NCBI RefSeq assembly: GCF_034009455.1
Contig: NZ_CP125380.1
Location: 847,001-911,000, forward strand
Direction of reading: 5' to 3'
Length of the DNA stretch: 64,000 bases
Origin: Pseudomonas sp. P5_109
GTDB taxonomy: Bacteria > Pseudomonadota > Gammaproteobacteria > Pseudomonadales > Pseudomonadaceae
Each line of letters opens with the position of its first letter. Positions within the stretch are counted from its first letter, which is position 1. The translations under genes and the position numbers were made by a program. Shown piece after piece: positions 25,097 through 40,804 of the stretch. The notes beneath the pieces are model-generated. The model had not been told where the DNA came from. It did not search any database and was given only the letters and a program-made list of their open reading frames with translations.

Positions 25097-26500
25097 ATGT
25101 CGACAGACAAGGTTTCTGTCCACGGCAGTTGGGCTAGCCGCTGGGTCTTCATACTCGCCGCGACCGGTTCGGCCGTGGGACTGGGTAGTATCTGGAAATT
25201 CCCGTACATGGTCGGCGTCTATGGCGGCGGTGCCTTCGTGCTGATGTTCCTGGCCTGCATCGCGCTGATCGGCGTGCCGGTCATGCTGGCCGAAACCCTG
25301 ATCGGCCGGCGTGCCCGGCAGAGTCCGGCGAATGCCTTGAAGACACTGGCGATCGAGGCAGGGCACTCGGCCAAATGGTCCTGGGGTGCGTTTGCCGGGA
25401 TGATCACGGCGTTGCTGATACTGTCGTTCTACAGTGTGGTGGGCGGCTGGTCGCTGGATTACATCATTGATATGGGGCGGGGCGACTTCCAGGGGGTAAC
25501 GCCGGATCAGGTGGGGGCTTACTTCGGCAACGTGATCGCCGACCCATGGCGCCTGACACTTTGGCACACGATTTTCATGCTGTTGTCTGCGGTGGTAATT
25601 GCCAAGGGGGTGGTCGCCGGGCTCGAGCGCAGCCTGCGCATCATGATGCCGCTGCTGTTTGTGATGATCCTGGTGCTGCTGGGCTACAGCATGACCACCG
25701 GGCATTTCATGGAAGGCGTGCATTTCATGTTCGACTTCCATCCGGAAAAGGTCCTGGACGGCTTGTTGCCGGCAATGGGGCACGCGTTCTTTTCCCTGAG
25801 CGTGGGCGTCGGCTCGATCATGATCTACGGCGCCTACATGCCGAAGAGCTCGTCGATTTCGGGGACGGTCGTCGGCGTAGCATTGCTCGATACCTTCGTT
25901 TCCCTGGTGGCCGGCCTGGCATTGTTTCCGATTGTTTTCGCGGCAGGCCTGAATCCGAGCGAAGGGCCTGGGTTGATGTTCGTCAGCCTGCCGTTTGCCT
26001 TCGGTAACGTGGCATTCGGCCAATTGATGGGCGTGGTGTTCTTCGTGTTGGTGGCGGTGGCGGCCTGGAGTTCGGCGATCTCCCTGCTTGAGCCGATGGT
26101 GGCCTACCTGGTCGAGCGCACTAAAGTGAGTCGTGCCTGGGTTACCTTCTGGTTGGCTTTCAGTTGCTGGTTTGTCGGCCTGGGGACGGTTTTTTCCTTC
26201 AATATCTGGAAGGAGGCCAAGTTCTTCGTGAACGAAGGCGGGGTGTTCCACCTCTACCAATGGGGAGCAACCGGCGGTCTCGACTTCTTTGGCGTGATCG
26301 ATTTCTTCACCTCGCGACTCATGTTGCCGCTTGGCGGTTTGTGTTTCGTGGTGTTTGCGGGCTGGATCATGGGGCGTGAAGCGGTGCGCGACGAGCTGTC
26401 GATCCGCAACCCTGCGCTGTTTGGCCTGTCCTTGTTCTTGATGCGCTATGTGGCGCCCATCGGCATTCTTGTAGTGTTTGCCGCCCAGCTGTGGAAGTGA
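25097..26500 (+). CDS. Sodium-dependent transporter, neurotransmitter:sodium symporter (NSS) family
   Basis: 467 aa from the ATG beginning [12 protein letters not shown]; an upstream TTG (25046) is in frame but adds 17 unlikely residues. The first membrane segment carries the NSS signature [14 protein letters not shown] near residue 20, which holds the sodium and substrate site. About 11-12 membrane segments follow. Bacterial members with this 'WAxxG...GLGxxWRFP' type usually take up amino acids; the substrate here is not predictable. It lies between smpB and ratA and is probably independent of both. Confidence 0.9.
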   Translation: MSTDKVSVHGSWASRWVFILAATGSAVGLGSIWKFPYMVGVYGGGAFVLMFLACIALIGVPVMLAETLIGRRARQSPANALKTLAIEAGHSAKWSWGAFAGMITALLILSFYSVVGGWSLDYIIDMGRGDFQGVTPDQVGAYFGNVIADPWRLTLWHTIFMLLSAVVIAKGVVAGLERSLRIMMPLLFVMILVLLGYSMTTGHFMEGVHFMFDFHPEKVLDGLLPAMGHAFFSLSVGVGSIMIYGAYMPKSSSISGTVVGVALLDTFVSLVAGLALFPIVFAAGLNPSEGPGLMFVSLPFAFGNVAFGQLMGVVFFVLVAVAAWSSAISLLEPMVAYLVERTKVSRAWVTFWLAFSCWFVGLGTVFSFNIWKEAKFFVNEGGVFHLYQWGATGGLDFFGVIDFFTSRLMLPLGGLCFVVFAGWIMGREAVRDELSIRNPALFGLSLFLMRYVAPIGILVVFAAQLWK

Positions 26501-26507
26501 CGCTGAC

Positions 26508-26942
26508 ATGACGACACACATTTCACGTTCGGCTTTGCTGCCGTACCCGGCACAAGCGCTGTATGACCTGGTCAACGACGTGGCGCGTTATCCGGAGTTT
26601 CTGCCGTGGTGCTCGTCGGCCGAAGTGCTGGAGAGCTCCCCTGAGCATATGCGGGCGAGCGTCGGCGTGGCGAAGGGGGGCCTCAGCCAGCATTTCGTGA
26701 CGCGCAACACGCTGGTTCCGGGGCAGTCGATCGAAATGAACCTCGAAGAGGGCCCTTTCACCCAATTGCATGGCATCTGGGTATTCAAGGCGCTGACCGA
26801 CAAGGCCTGCAAGATCAGCCTTGATCTGTCGTTCGATTACGCTGGGCCGCTGGTTCGCGCCACTTTGGGGCCGCTGTTCAATCAGGCGGCCAATACCCTG
26901 GTGGATGCGTTCTGCCAACGCGCCAAGCAGATACATGGTTGA
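26508..26942 (+). CDS. ratA: RatA, ribosome-association/START-fold protein
   Basis: 144 aa. A polyketide-cyclase/START fold with the motifs ALYDLVNDVARYPEFLPWC (residues 18-36), the family hallmark, and GPLFNQAANTLVDAFCQRA at the C-terminus. In E. coli RatA binds 50S subunits and impedes 70S formation; homologues in eukaryotes (COQ10) bind ubiquinone. An alternative start 30 bases upstream exists, but the chosen ATG gives the canonical MTTHISRSALLPY start. It overlaps ratB by 8 bases. Confidence 0.93.
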   Translation: MTTHISRSALLPYPAQALYDLVNDVARYPEFLPWCSSAEVLESSPEHMRASVGVAKGGLSQHFVTRNTLVPGQSIEMNLEEGPFTQLHGIWVFKALTDKACKISLDLSFDYAGPLVRATLGPLFNQAANTLVDAFCQRAKQIHG

Positions 26943-27249
26943 GGTCATGATTGACGTCGAGGTGGTCTATGCGGCTGTAGACCGTCAGGCACTGCTGACG
27001 GTGACGGTGCCTGCCGGGACGACAGTGCGGGCGGCCTTGCTCAGGTCAGCCGTGGCTGAGGAGTTTCCGGAGCTGGATCTGACCCATTGCGCCGTGGGGA
27101 TCTTCGGCAAGGTTGTCGCCGATCCAGAGAGTCGGGCAGTTCAGGCAGGGGATCGTATCGAGATTTACCGGCCCCTGTTGGCCGATCCGAAAGAGGTGCG
27201 CCGACTGCGGGCGGCAAAGGCTGCCGAGGCCAAAGCGCGGAATCAGTGA
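26935..27249 (+). CDS. ratB: RatB (RnfH-like ubiquitin-fold) protein
   Basis: 104 aa. Beta-grasp (ThiS/MoaD-like) fold of the RnfH/UPF0125 family: VEVVYA near the start, HCAVGIFGKVV in the middle and GDRIEIYRPLLADPKE near the end, the last being the family signature. The first ATG overlaps the ratA stop; a second in-frame ATG lies 12 bases later and could be the true start. Function in bacteria is uncertain. Confidence 0.9.
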   Translation: MVEVMIDVEVVYAAVDRQALLTVTVPAGTTVRAALLRSAVAEEFPELDLTHCAVGIFGKVVADPESRAVQAGDRIEIYRPLLADPKEVRRLRAAKAAEAKARNQ

Positions 27250-27270
27250 GTGGCTTGAACGCCAGACAAT

Positions 27271-27297
27271 AAAAAGCCCGGACATGCCGGGCTTTTT
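27271..27297. terminator. Bidirectional intrinsic terminator between ratB and bamE
   Basis: AAAAAGCCCGG, loop ACATG, CCGGGCTTTTT; A- and T-runs on both sides serve both converging genes. Confidence 0.9.
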
Positions 27298-27310
27298 AAT
27301 GCGCCACAAA

Positions 27311-27838
27311 TTATTGCGGCGAAGTTTCCAGCGGTTGCGGCGTCGGGACCGGAACGGTTTCTACACCGTCGACGTCCTTCTGGATCTGATCCAGCAACGA
27401 GCCTGGCTTGACCGGTTTTTCCGGCTTTGGCTTCTCGACGTTTTCTGCCGGGGCAGCCACTGTCGTGCCGCTATCCTTGCCAAGAATGGCTTCGTCACGG
27501 CTTACGCCTGGCATGAAATCACCAGAGAGGCTGACAAGCTGATCATTTGGGTTGAAGATAACGCTAATGCGTTCCTGTTGGCGTTCACCGCCACCTGGTT
27601 GCAGGCTGTACAGATAATCCCAGCGATCGGCATGGAACGTGTCAGTCAGCAGAGGGTTGCCCATGATAAACCGTACTTGCTTACGGGTCATTCCCGGGCG
27701 TAACTGGTCTATCATGTCCTGCGTGACGACATTGCCCTGCTGGATGTCGATTTTGTAAACCCCGGGGAATGAACAACCGGCGAGTGCGAGCAGTCCCACA
27801 AAGGTGAAACTGGTTAGCAAGAGCTTGGTGTTTTGCAT
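27311..27838 (-). CDS. bamE: BamE (OmlA/SmpA), outer-membrane lipoprotein of the BAM complex
   Basis: 175 aa. Lipoprotein signal peptide with lipobox LAGC (Cys22). The SmpA/OmlA domain covers about residues 25-110: [32 protein letters not shown] and WDYLYSL. The C-terminal extension is Pro/Lys/Glu-rich ([11 protein letters not shown]), longer than in E. coli BamE and usual in pseudomonads. It assists assembly of outer-membrane beta-barrels with BamA. It diverges from fur, the standard pseudomonad arrangement. Confidence 0.95.
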   Translation of the reverse strand: MQNTKLLLTSFTFVGLLALAGCSFPGVYKIDIQQGNVVTQDMIDQLRPGMTRKQVRFIMGNPLLTDTFHADRWDYLYSLQPGGGERQQERISVIFNPNDQLVSLSGDFMPGVSRDEAILGKDSGTTVAAPAENVEKPKPEKPVKPGSLLDQIQKDVDGVETVPVPTPQPLETSPQ

Positions 27839-27935
27839 CGGTGGGCGACTTCCACTATCTTGGCTGGGACAACGTAAACGCCGATCATACCCGCATTAAG
27901 AGAAGCTGCGAAGCAGCATCGCGAGAAAGCTGACC

Positions 27936-28340
27936 ATGGTTGAAAATAGCGAACTACGCAAAGCCGGCCTCAAAGTGACCCTGCCACGGGTCAAAATTCT
28001 GCAAATGCTCGATTCCGCCGAGCAACGCCACATGAGTGCCGAGGATGTCTACAAGGCCCTTATGGAGGCTGGTGAGGACGTCGGTCTGGCCACGGTTTAC
28101 CGTGTTCTGACCCAGTTCGAGGCAGCTGGCCTTGTGGTGCGGCACAACTTCGACGGAGGCCATGCGGTCTTCGAACTGGACGACGGAAAGCATCACGACC
28201 ATATGGTCAACGTCGAAACCAGCGAAGTGATCGAATTCTTCGACGAAGAAATCGAGCGGCTTCAGAAAGCAATCGTCGACAAGTATGGCTTCGAGATGGT
28301 TGATCACAATCTGGTGCTGTACGTGCGCAAGAAAAAGTAA
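27936..28340 (+). CDS. fur: Fur, ferric uptake regulator
   Basis: 134 aa. N-terminal winged helix (LPRVKILQMLDSAEQRHMSA, then ATVYRVLTQFEAAGLV) and C-terminal dimerisation/metal domain with HAVFELDDGKHHDHM and HNLVLYVRKKK. The protein contains no cysteine at all, so it cannot carry the structural Cys4 zinc site of E. coli Fur. From memory P. aeruginosa Fur keeps one Cys just after HHDHMV; here it is Asn. It represses iron-acquisition genes with Fe(II). Confidence 0.97.
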   Translation: MVENSELRKAGLKVTLPRVKILQMLDSAEQRHMSAEDVYKALMEAGEDVGLATVYRVLTQFEAAGLVVRHNFDGGHAVFELDDGKHHDHMVNVETSEVIEFFDEEIERLQKAIVDKYGFEMVDHNLVLYVRKKK

Positions 28341-28373
28341 GCATGTCGCGCGAACATCCGTTCGCGAAACGAG

Positions 28374-28399
28374 CGAAGGCGACCCCAGGGTCGCCTTCG
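28374..28399 (+). terminator. Intrinsic terminator of fur
   Basis: CGAAGGCGACC, loop CCAG, GGTCGCCTTCG, followed by TGCTTTCT; lies between convergent fur and recN. Confidence 0.75.
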
Positions 28400-28415
28400 T
28401 GCTTTCTGCCGTTAT

Positions 28416-30089
28416 TCAAGCTTTTGCGGCAACCACCATTTTTTTCGCGTGAGCCAGGGACTCCTTGGTGAGATCGATGCCCCCCAGCATTCGTGCGACC
28501 TCTTCGACGCGGTCGTTTTTGCTCAGTTTGGAAACGGCCGTGCGAGTGGCATCTTCGCCACGCACTTTATGCACAAACAGATGCTGATGACCTTGCGCTG
28601 CCACTTGCGGCAAGTGGGTCACGGTCAGCACCTGCCCGCGCTCGCCGAGCCTGCGCAGTAACTGGCCGACGATTTCTGCTGTCGGGCCGCCGATGCCGAC
28701 GTCGACTTCGTCGAACACCAGGGTCGGTACGCGGGAGGTCTGTGCGGTGATCACCTGAATCGCCAGGCTGATCCGCGACAGTTCGCCGCCGGACGCCACT
28801 TTCGCCAGGGCCTTCAGCGGCTGGCCAGGGTTGGCGCTGACCAGCAGTTCTACCTGTTCCAGGCCATTTGGTAGCAGTTCGGCGCTGCTGTTCGGGCGCA
28901 GTTCGATGGTGAAGCGCCCGCCGGGCATGCCCAGGCGCTGGATTTCCTGTTCCACGGCGCTGGCCAGGCTGTTCGAGGCTTGGTGGCGCAGATCACTCAG
29001 TTCGCGAGCCTTTTCCTGGTAATGCCGAGCGTATGAGGCCAGCTCATCGCTCAGGCGCTCGATGGATTCGTCGTTAGCGTTCAGGGTTTCGATTTCATCC
29101 AGCAGTTTCTGTTGCATCTCGGCAACTTCGGTCGGCTGGATGCGGTGCTTGCGGGCCATCGTATAGATCGCATCGAGCCGTTCCTCAAGGTATTGAAGGC
29201 GCGCCGGATCGGCGTCGAAGTTGTCGAGAAAGCGGTTCAACTCGCCGACGGCTTCTTCAACCAGGATCTGCGCACTGGTCAGCAGGCTGCTGGCCTCGCC
29301 GAGAGCGCCGATCGAATTATTCACACTGGACAAGCGGTTGAGGCTTGCAGTGAGTGCGTTCAGTACATTGCCGGAATCACTTTCGCTGCACTGTTCTACG
29401 ACCTGCCGGCAGATACCCAGCAGGGTTTCTGCGTTGGTCAGGTTCTTGTGTTCCTGCTCAAGCTGCTCAAGTTCATTGTCACCAAGGCCCAGGTTTTCCA
29501 GCTCTTCGAGTTGATAGCTGAGCAACTGATGGCGGGCACGCTGCTCATCGCCTGAATTGGAGAGTCGATCCAGTTCCTGGCGGGTCTGGCGCCAGCGCTG
29601 GGCGGCCAGTTGAACCTGGCGGGCAAGGTCCGTCGCGCCAGCATATTCGTCCAGCAGGCGACGGTGGGTATCGGTCTTGAGCAGGGATTGGTGTTCGTGC
29701 TGGCTGTGAATGTCGATCAGCAACTCGCCCAGCGCCTTGAGGTCGCCAAGCGGGCAGGGCGTGCCGTTGATATAGCCCCGCGAGCGTCCTTCCGATGTAA
29801 TCACGCGGCGCAGAATGCACGGGCCGTCGCTTTCGAGGTCGCGTTCAGCCAGCCAGGTGCTGGCTTCCGGAATATCGGCCAGATCGAAGGTGGCCAGGAT
29901 GTCGGCCTTGTCGGCGCCGGGGCGGACCACGCCGCTATCGGCGCGATCGCCCAGGGTCAGGCCCAGCGCGTCGAGCATGATCGACTTGCCCGCGCCGGTT
30001 TCCCCGGTGATCACGCTCATCCCGCGATCGAGTTCGAGATCGAGATGTTCAACGATGGCGTAGTTGTGTACGGACAGGTGCACCAGCAT
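28416..30089 (-). CDS. recN: RecN, SMC-like DNA double-strand break repair ATPase
   Basis: 557 aa. Walker A GETGAGKSIML near residue 30, a long central coiled coil (about 150-350) and C-terminal signature/Walker B (VASGGELSRISLA near 440; LVFDEVDVGIGG near 467), ending with a D-loop/H-loop region TVTHLPQVAAQ. It acts early in recombinational repair. A LexA-type box lies 25 bases upstream of the start. Confidence 0.96.
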   Translation of the reverse strand: MLVHLSVHNYAIVEHLDLELDRGMSVITGETGAGKSIMLDALGLTLGDRADSGVVRPGADKADILATFDLADIPEASTWLAERDLESDGPCILRRVITSEGRSRGYINGTPCPLGDLKALGELLIDIHSQHEHQSLLKTDTHRRLLDEYAGATDLARQVQLAAQRWRQTRQELDRLSNSGDEQRARHQLLSYQLEELENLGLGDNELEQLEQEHKNLTNAETLLGICRQVVEQCSESDSGNVLNALTASLNRLSSVNNSIGALGEASSLLTSAQILVEEAVGELNRFLDNFDADPARLQYLEERLDAIYTMARKHRIQPTEVAEMQQKLLDEIETLNANDESIERLSDELASYARHYQEKARELSDLRHQASNSLASAVEQEIQRLGMPGGRFTIELRPNSSAELLPNGLEQVELLVSANPGQPLKALAKVASGGELSRISLAIQVITAQTSRVPTLVFDEVDVGIGGPTAEIVGQLLRRLGERGQVLTVTHLPQVAAQGHQHLFVHKVRGEDATRTAVSKLSKNDRVEEVARMLGGIDLTKESLAHAKKMVVAAKA

Positions 30090-30113
30090 ATGGGCCGCTC
30101 CCAGGTGTTAGGT

Positions 30114-30129
30114 CTGGTTATTTATACAG
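30114..30129 (-). promoter_or_regulatory. LexA (SOS) box of recN
   Basis: CTG-N10-CAG with an AT-rich middle (CTGGTTATTTATACAG), matching the gammaproteobacterial LexA consensus, positioned at the recN promoter. Confidence 0.8.
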
Positions 30130-30248
30130 TGTTTTGTTTCTGGCTGACAATGCCCCTTGTTAGCTCGATTCGCTCGGTCCGACGAAAGCCTTATCGCGAC
30201 CGGGAATGACAATGCAGTTGTTTTTTGTAGGGTTAATCATCGGCGCCC

Positions 30249-30276
30249 CTTGAAGCCGGATTTTGCGGCCCCATAT
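30249..30276 (+). promoter_or_regulatory. Sigma-32 (RpoH) heat-shock promoter of grpE
   Basis: CTTGAA, 14 bases, CCCCATAT, close to the RpoH consensus CTTGAAA-N11-16-CCCCATNT. It lies 54 bases before the grpE start. Confidence 0.85.
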
Positions 30277-30329
30277 AGCTGGGCAGAAGCGCGAGTTGAG
30301 CTCGCGGACGAAATTGAAAGGAGAAATCT

Positions 30330-30896
30330 ATGGCTGACGAACAGACAGTGGATACGCAAAACCCAGACGCCAACCAGGCGCCCGAGGCATCGGGTGATGA
30401 CCTGGCGGCTCGTGTACAAGTGCTCGAAGAGCAACTGGCAGGCGCTCAGGATCAGGCTTTGCGTGTAGCTGCCGATCTGCAGAACGTCCGCCGTCGCGCC
30501 GAGCAGGATGTAGAGAAAGCTCACAAGTTCGCGCTGGAAAAGTTCGCCAGCGACCTGCTGCCGATCGTCGACAGCCTGGAGCGCGGCCTGGAACTGTCCA
30601 GCCCGGACGACGAAAGCATTCGTCCGATGCGCGAAGGCATCGAGCTGACCCTGAAAATGTTCCACGACACTCTCAAGCGTTATCAGCTTGAAGCGATCGA
30701 TCCGCATGGCGAACCGTTCAACGCCGTTCACCATCAGGCAATGGCCATGCAGGAAAGCGCCGACGTCGAGCCGAACAGCGTTCTTAAGGTGTTCCAGAAG
30801 GGCTATCAGCTCAATGGTCGCCTGCTGCGCCCGGCGATGGTCGTGGTCAGCAAGGCGCCTGCGCCGGTTTCGCCTTCGATTGACGAGCAGGCTTGA
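30330..30896 (+). CDS. grpE: GrpE, nucleotide exchange factor for DnaK
   Basis: 188 aa. The acidic, disordered N-terminus is followed by the long dimer coiled coil ([19 protein letters not shown]) and the C-terminal beta domain with [13 protein letters not shown] and [17 protein letters not shown], the GrpE signature. GGAG lies eight bases before the ATG. First gene of grpE-dnaK-dnaJ, behind an RpoH promoter; a second RpoH promoter overlaps its stop codon. Confidence 0.97.
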   Translation: MADEQTVDTQNPDANQAPEASGDDLAARVQVLEEQLAGAQDQALRVAADLQNVRRRAEQDVEKAHKFALEKFASDLLPIVDSLERGLELSSPDDESIRPMREGIELTLKMFHDTLKRYQLEAIDPHGEPFNAVHHQAMAMQESADVEPNSVLKVFQKGYQLNGRLLRPAMVVVSKAPAPVSPSIDEQA

Positions 30897-30920
30897 AATC
30901 CGCCGCAAGGCCCCCATTTA
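30892..30920 (+). promoter_or_regulatory. Sigma-32 (RpoH) promoter of dnaK overlapping the grpE stop
   Basis: CTTGAAA, 13 bases, CCCCATTTA: a near-perfect RpoH promoter. Its -35 element contains the grpE stop codon. It gives dnaK its own heat-shock start in addition to readthrough from grpE. Confidence 0.9.
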
Positions 30921-30998
30921 TAAGTCAAGCGTTTAAGTGCTACCGCAGTTAGCCACCACTGCTGCGGCAACCAAATCCAAAGTTTCGGGAGAGTGAAC

Positions 30999-32915
<1,917 letters not shown>

Positions 32916-32969
32916 GTTGTTGGTCGGCCGGTTGACTGCCTTTAGGCGGTGACTGGTAGGATGTCGCCG

Positions 32970-32989
32970 CGCGGGAGCTTGCTCCCGCG
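32970..32989. repeat. REP-like hairpin between dnaK and dnaJ
   Basis: CGCGGGAGC-TT-GCTCCCGCG, the palindromic head of the common pseudomonad GGGAGCTTGCTCCC repeat. It lies in the 296-base dnaK-dnaJ gap and could reduce readthrough or stabilise the dnaK message; the rest of this gap shows nothing else I can assign. Confidence 0.65.
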
Positions 32990-33211
32990 TTGGCGTATCT
33001 GGAATACGCGAATTTTTACAGCATGCGACAGTGTTCGCGTGCTGCTGGCATGGCCGGGAATGCTCCTGCTTTCCGAGCTGTAAGTGCCAATTTGAAACAA
33101 AGACCAGGATCGTTGAATTGACGTGAGTTGGGTCCGGGCCTGTATTGGGGCTCAGCGAGTTCGGCAAACTCAGGAGGGTTTTGCCGGACGTCCTCAAGAG
33201 TGCAAAGACTT

Positions 33212-35150
<1,939 letters not shown>

Positions 35151-35164
35151 GATGCACCCGAAAT

Positions 35165-35198
35165 CGGGCTCGCGCACAGCGTTTGAGCCCGGTTTTGT
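35165..35198 (+). terminator. Intrinsic terminator after dapB
   Basis: CGGGCTC, 13-base loop, GAGCCCG, then GTTTTGTT, 15 bases past the dapB stop. Confidence 0.6.
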
Positions 35199-35326
35199 TC
35201 CGCCAAGCGACGTCCTGTCGCATTCTCCAGCCTTTAAGGCTCATTGGCGGTAGACCAAAAAGGCCTTTTTCTGTAAGCTACAGCTTTAGTGTGTCCACTA
35301 AAAGCGCGCAGAATAATTCAGTGAAG

Positions 35327-35364
35327 AAGCGGGGTGACGTGTCCATACGTCACTCCGCTTTTTT
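35327..35364 (+). promoter_or_regulatory. Attenuator-like terminator in the carA leader
   Basis: A 14-bp stem (AAGCGGGGTGACGT with ACGTCACTCCGCTT, one G-U pair) with a 6-base loop and a six-T run. It sits 46 bases before the carA start rather than after a gene, so it is probably a conditional terminator. An ORF reads through it and stops on the carA start codon. Pyrimidine/arginine-linked attenuation of carAB in pseudomonads is from memory; its mechanism here is inference. Confidence 0.7.
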
Positions 35365-35409
35365 ACAACCTGCGATCGCCCTTTCAGGCTTTATTTACGG
35401 GAGGTCTTC

Positions 35410-36546
35410 TTGACTAAGCCAGCCATACTCGCCCTTGCTGATGGCAGCATTTTTCGCGGCGAAGCCATTGGAGCCGACGGTCAGACCGTTGGTGAGGTGG
35501 TGTTCAACACCGCAATGACCGGCTATCAGGAAATCCTTACCGATCCTTCCTACGCCCAACAGATCGTTACCCTGACTTACCCGCACATCGGCAACACCGG
35601 CACCACGCCGGAAGACGCCGAGTCCAACCGCGTCTGGTCTGCCGGCCTGGTCATCCGTGACCTGCCACTGGTTGCGAGCAACTGGCGTAACACGATGTCC
35701 CTGTCCGACTACCTGAAGGCCAACAACGTTGTGGCCATCGCCGGTATCGACACCCGCCGCCTGACACGCATCCTGCGTGAAAAAGGCGCGCAGAACGGCT
35801 GCATCATGGCCGGTGACAACATTTCCGAAGCAGCCGCCATCGCCGCCGCCCAGGGTTTCCCTGGCCTCAAGGGCATGGACCTGGCAAAGGTCGTCAGCAC
35901 CACAGAGAAGTACGAGTGGCGCTCGACCGTCTGGGATCTGAAAACCGACAGCCACGCGACCATCGACGCCTCCGAGCTGCCATACCACGTGGTTGCCTAC
36001 GACTACGGCGTCAAGGTGAACATCCTGCGCATGCTGGTCGAGCGCGGTTGCCGCGTGACCGTCGTGCCGGCGCAAACCCCTGCTGCCGACGTACTGGCCC
36101 TGAAGCCGGACGGCGTGTTCCTGTCCAACGGCCCTGGTGATCCGGAGCCTTGCGACTACGCGATCCAGGCGATCAAGGACGTGCTGGAAACCGAGATCCC
36201 GGTCTTCGGTATCTGCCTCGGTCACCAGCTGCTGGCCCTGGCCTCCGGCGCCAAGACCCTGAAAATGGGCCATGGCCACCACGGTGCCAACCACCCGGTC
36301 CAGGACCTGGACAGCGGTGTGGTGATGATCACCAGCCAGAACCACGGTTTTGCGGTAGACGAAGCGACCCTGCCAGCCAACGTCCGCGCGATTCACAAAT
36401 CGCTGTTCGACGGCACCCTGCAAGGTATCGAGCGTACCGACAAGAGCGCCTTCAGCTTCCAGGGTCACCCGGAAGCCAGCCCTGGCCCGAACGACGTAGC
36501 GCCATTGTTCGATCGCTTCATCAACGAGATGGCCAAGCGACGCTGA
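35410..36546 (+). CDS. carA: CarA, carbamoyl-phosphate synthase small (glutaminase) subunit
   Basis: 378 aa. The start is TTG with GGGAGG five bases upstream; no ATG fits. N-terminal CPSase domain ([12 protein letters not shown] near 37) and class I glutamine amidotransferase domain with the nucleophile in [10 protein letters not shown] near 268 and the His-Glu pair in [11 protein letters not shown] near 351. It supplies ammonia to CarB for carbamoyl phosphate (arginine and pyrimidines). An attenuator-like hairpin precedes it. Confidence 0.97.
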   Translation: MTKPAILALADGSIFRGEAIGADGQTVGEVVFNTAMTGYQEILTDPSYAQQIVTLTYPHIGNTGTTPEDAESNRVWSAGLVIRDLPLVASNWRNTMSLSDYLKANNVVAIAGIDTRRLTRILREKGAQNGCIMAGDNISEAAAIAAAQGFPGLKGMDLAKVVSTTEKYEWRSTVWDLKTDSHATIDASELPYHVVAYDYGVKVNILRMLVERGCRVTVVPAQTPAADVLALKPDGVFLSNGPGDPEPCDYAIQAIKDVLETEIPVFGICLGHQLLALASGAKTLKMGHGHHGANHPVQDLDSGVVMITSQNHGFAVDEATLPANVRAIHKSLFDGTLQGIERTDKSAFSFQGHPEASPGPNDVAPLFDRFINEMAKRR

Positions 36547-36569
36547 TCGCTCGCCTTGATGTAGCAAGG

Positions 36570-36605
36570 CTTGAGGGCGGTCCCGATGCCGGTGGCCCCC
36601 TCAAG
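36570..36605 (+). other. Hairpin in the carA-carB spacer
   Basis: CTTGAGGG pairs with CCCTCAAG across a GC-rich 20-base interior that can fold further. No T-tract. It may modulate the CarA:CarB ratio or protect the message; it could also be incidental. Confidence 0.35.
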
Positions 36606-36661
36606 TCAGAGATTGAACAAGACGGCTTGCCGACTGACCTGCGGATTTGAGTGACAAACCC

Positions 36662-39879
<3,218 letters not shown>

Positions 39880-39883
<4 letters not shown>

Positions 39884-40362
39884 GCATAACGAAGTACCCA
39901 ATGACCGTTCAGGGCGCTCGCGCCCTGGAAGAAGAACACACTCACCTGACCAAGGTCGTTCGTCCGAAGCTCAGCCAGGACATCGGTACGGCCCGCGAGT
40001 TGGGTGACTTGAAGGAAAACGCCGAATACCACGCTGCTCGCGAGCAGCAGGGTATGGTCGAGGCGCGGATTCGTGACATCGAAGGCCGGATTCAGAATCA
40101 GGTCATCATCGACGTCACGACCATTCCTCACACTGGCAAGGTTATCTTCGGCACCACCGTCGAAATCGCCAACGTCGAGACTGATGAAAGCGTCACTTAC
40201 CACATCGTGGGTGAGGATGAAGCTGACTTCAAACTTGGCAAGATTTCAGTCGGCTCGCCCTTGGCTCGTGCCTTGATCGGCAAGGAAGAGGGCGATGTGG
40301 TTGCGGTGAAAACGCCAAGTGGCGTTATCGAGTACGAGATTGTCGAAGTTCGTCACATCTGA
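39880..40362 (+). CDS. greA: GreA, transcript cleavage factor
   Basis: 160 aa. N-terminal coiled coil ([11 protein letters not shown] to [10 protein letters not shown]) carrying the acidic tip DLKENAEYH near residue 41, which reaches the polymerase active site; C-terminal FKBP-like domain with VGEDEAD and [14 protein letters not shown]. It rescues backtracked RNA polymerase. The ATG overlaps the carB stop. Confidence 0.97.
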
Positions 40363-40367
40363 AGGCC

Positions 40368-40390
40368 GGCGCCCGCTTCGTGCGGGCGCC
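40368..40390 (+). other. GC-rich hairpin between greA and the membrane-protein gene
   Basis: GGCGCCCGC, loop TTCGT, GCGGGCGCC; a perfect 9-bp stem whose last base touches the next start codon. No T-tract. It could terminate greA or mask the next gene's initiation site. Confidence 0.6.
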
Positions 40391-40795
40391 ATGCTTTGGC
40401 AGCTGGCCCAGATGTTGTGGGTCGGCGGCTTGTGGCTGTTGCAGATTGGTCTGTTGCCGGTGCTGGGGCTAATTGGCCTGGCGCCGCTGCTGATCGATGA
40501 AATCGCAGGCACGCTCAATGCACTCGTAGTGGGATTCGCTACGGCGTGTGTGATTTTTCAGGCTTTGGTGCTGATCAAGACCGAGGGCCTTGTCAGTCTA
40601 TGGCGAGAAATTCGCGGACAACTGCTGTTGATGGCGCTGTGTGCGTGCGCGATGTACTTCGCGGTGCGTTTCGGTTGGCCGGGTGCGCTGCGTTGGCAGA
40701 CGTTCAGCTATCTTGTTCTGGGCTTTTCCGGGCTGGTGCTGGTGTTGCAGCCGGTGCCGGGATGGAGTGGCAGGGTGCGCGAAGCACACCCCTGA
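40391..40795 (+). CDS. DUF4149-like small inner-membrane protein
   Basis: 134 aa, four predicted membrane segments (WVGGLWLLQIGLLPVLGLIG; NALVVGFATACVIFQALVL; LLLMALCACAMYFAVRF; FSYLVLGFSGLVLVL). The layout and the N-terminal MLWQLAQMLWVGGLW resemble DUF4149 proteins found beside greA/yhbY in pseudomonads. There is no ribosome site: a perfect hairpin abuts the ATG, so translation may be coupled to greA or start at a second ATG 21 bases downstream. Function unknown. Confidence 0.8.
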   Translation: MLWQLAQMLWVGGLWLLQIGLLPVLGLIGLAPLLIDEIAGTLNALVVGFATACVIFQALVLIKTEGLVSLWREIRGQLLLMALCACAMYFAVRFGWPGALRWQTFSYLVLGFSGLVLVLQPVPGWSGRVREAHP

Positions 40796-40804
40796 CCCTT
40801 GCCA

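Noticed and set aside
24979..25209. N-terminal extension of SmpB
   Set aside because: The frame is open upstream but SmpB is conserved from MAKQKK, and the extension overlaps the divergent transporter gene.
26508..27249. ratA-ratB as a toxin-antitoxin pair
   Set aside because: Although once described that way, both genes are conserved housekeeping-type neighbours of smpB/bamE, and nothing here supports an antitoxin role for RatB.
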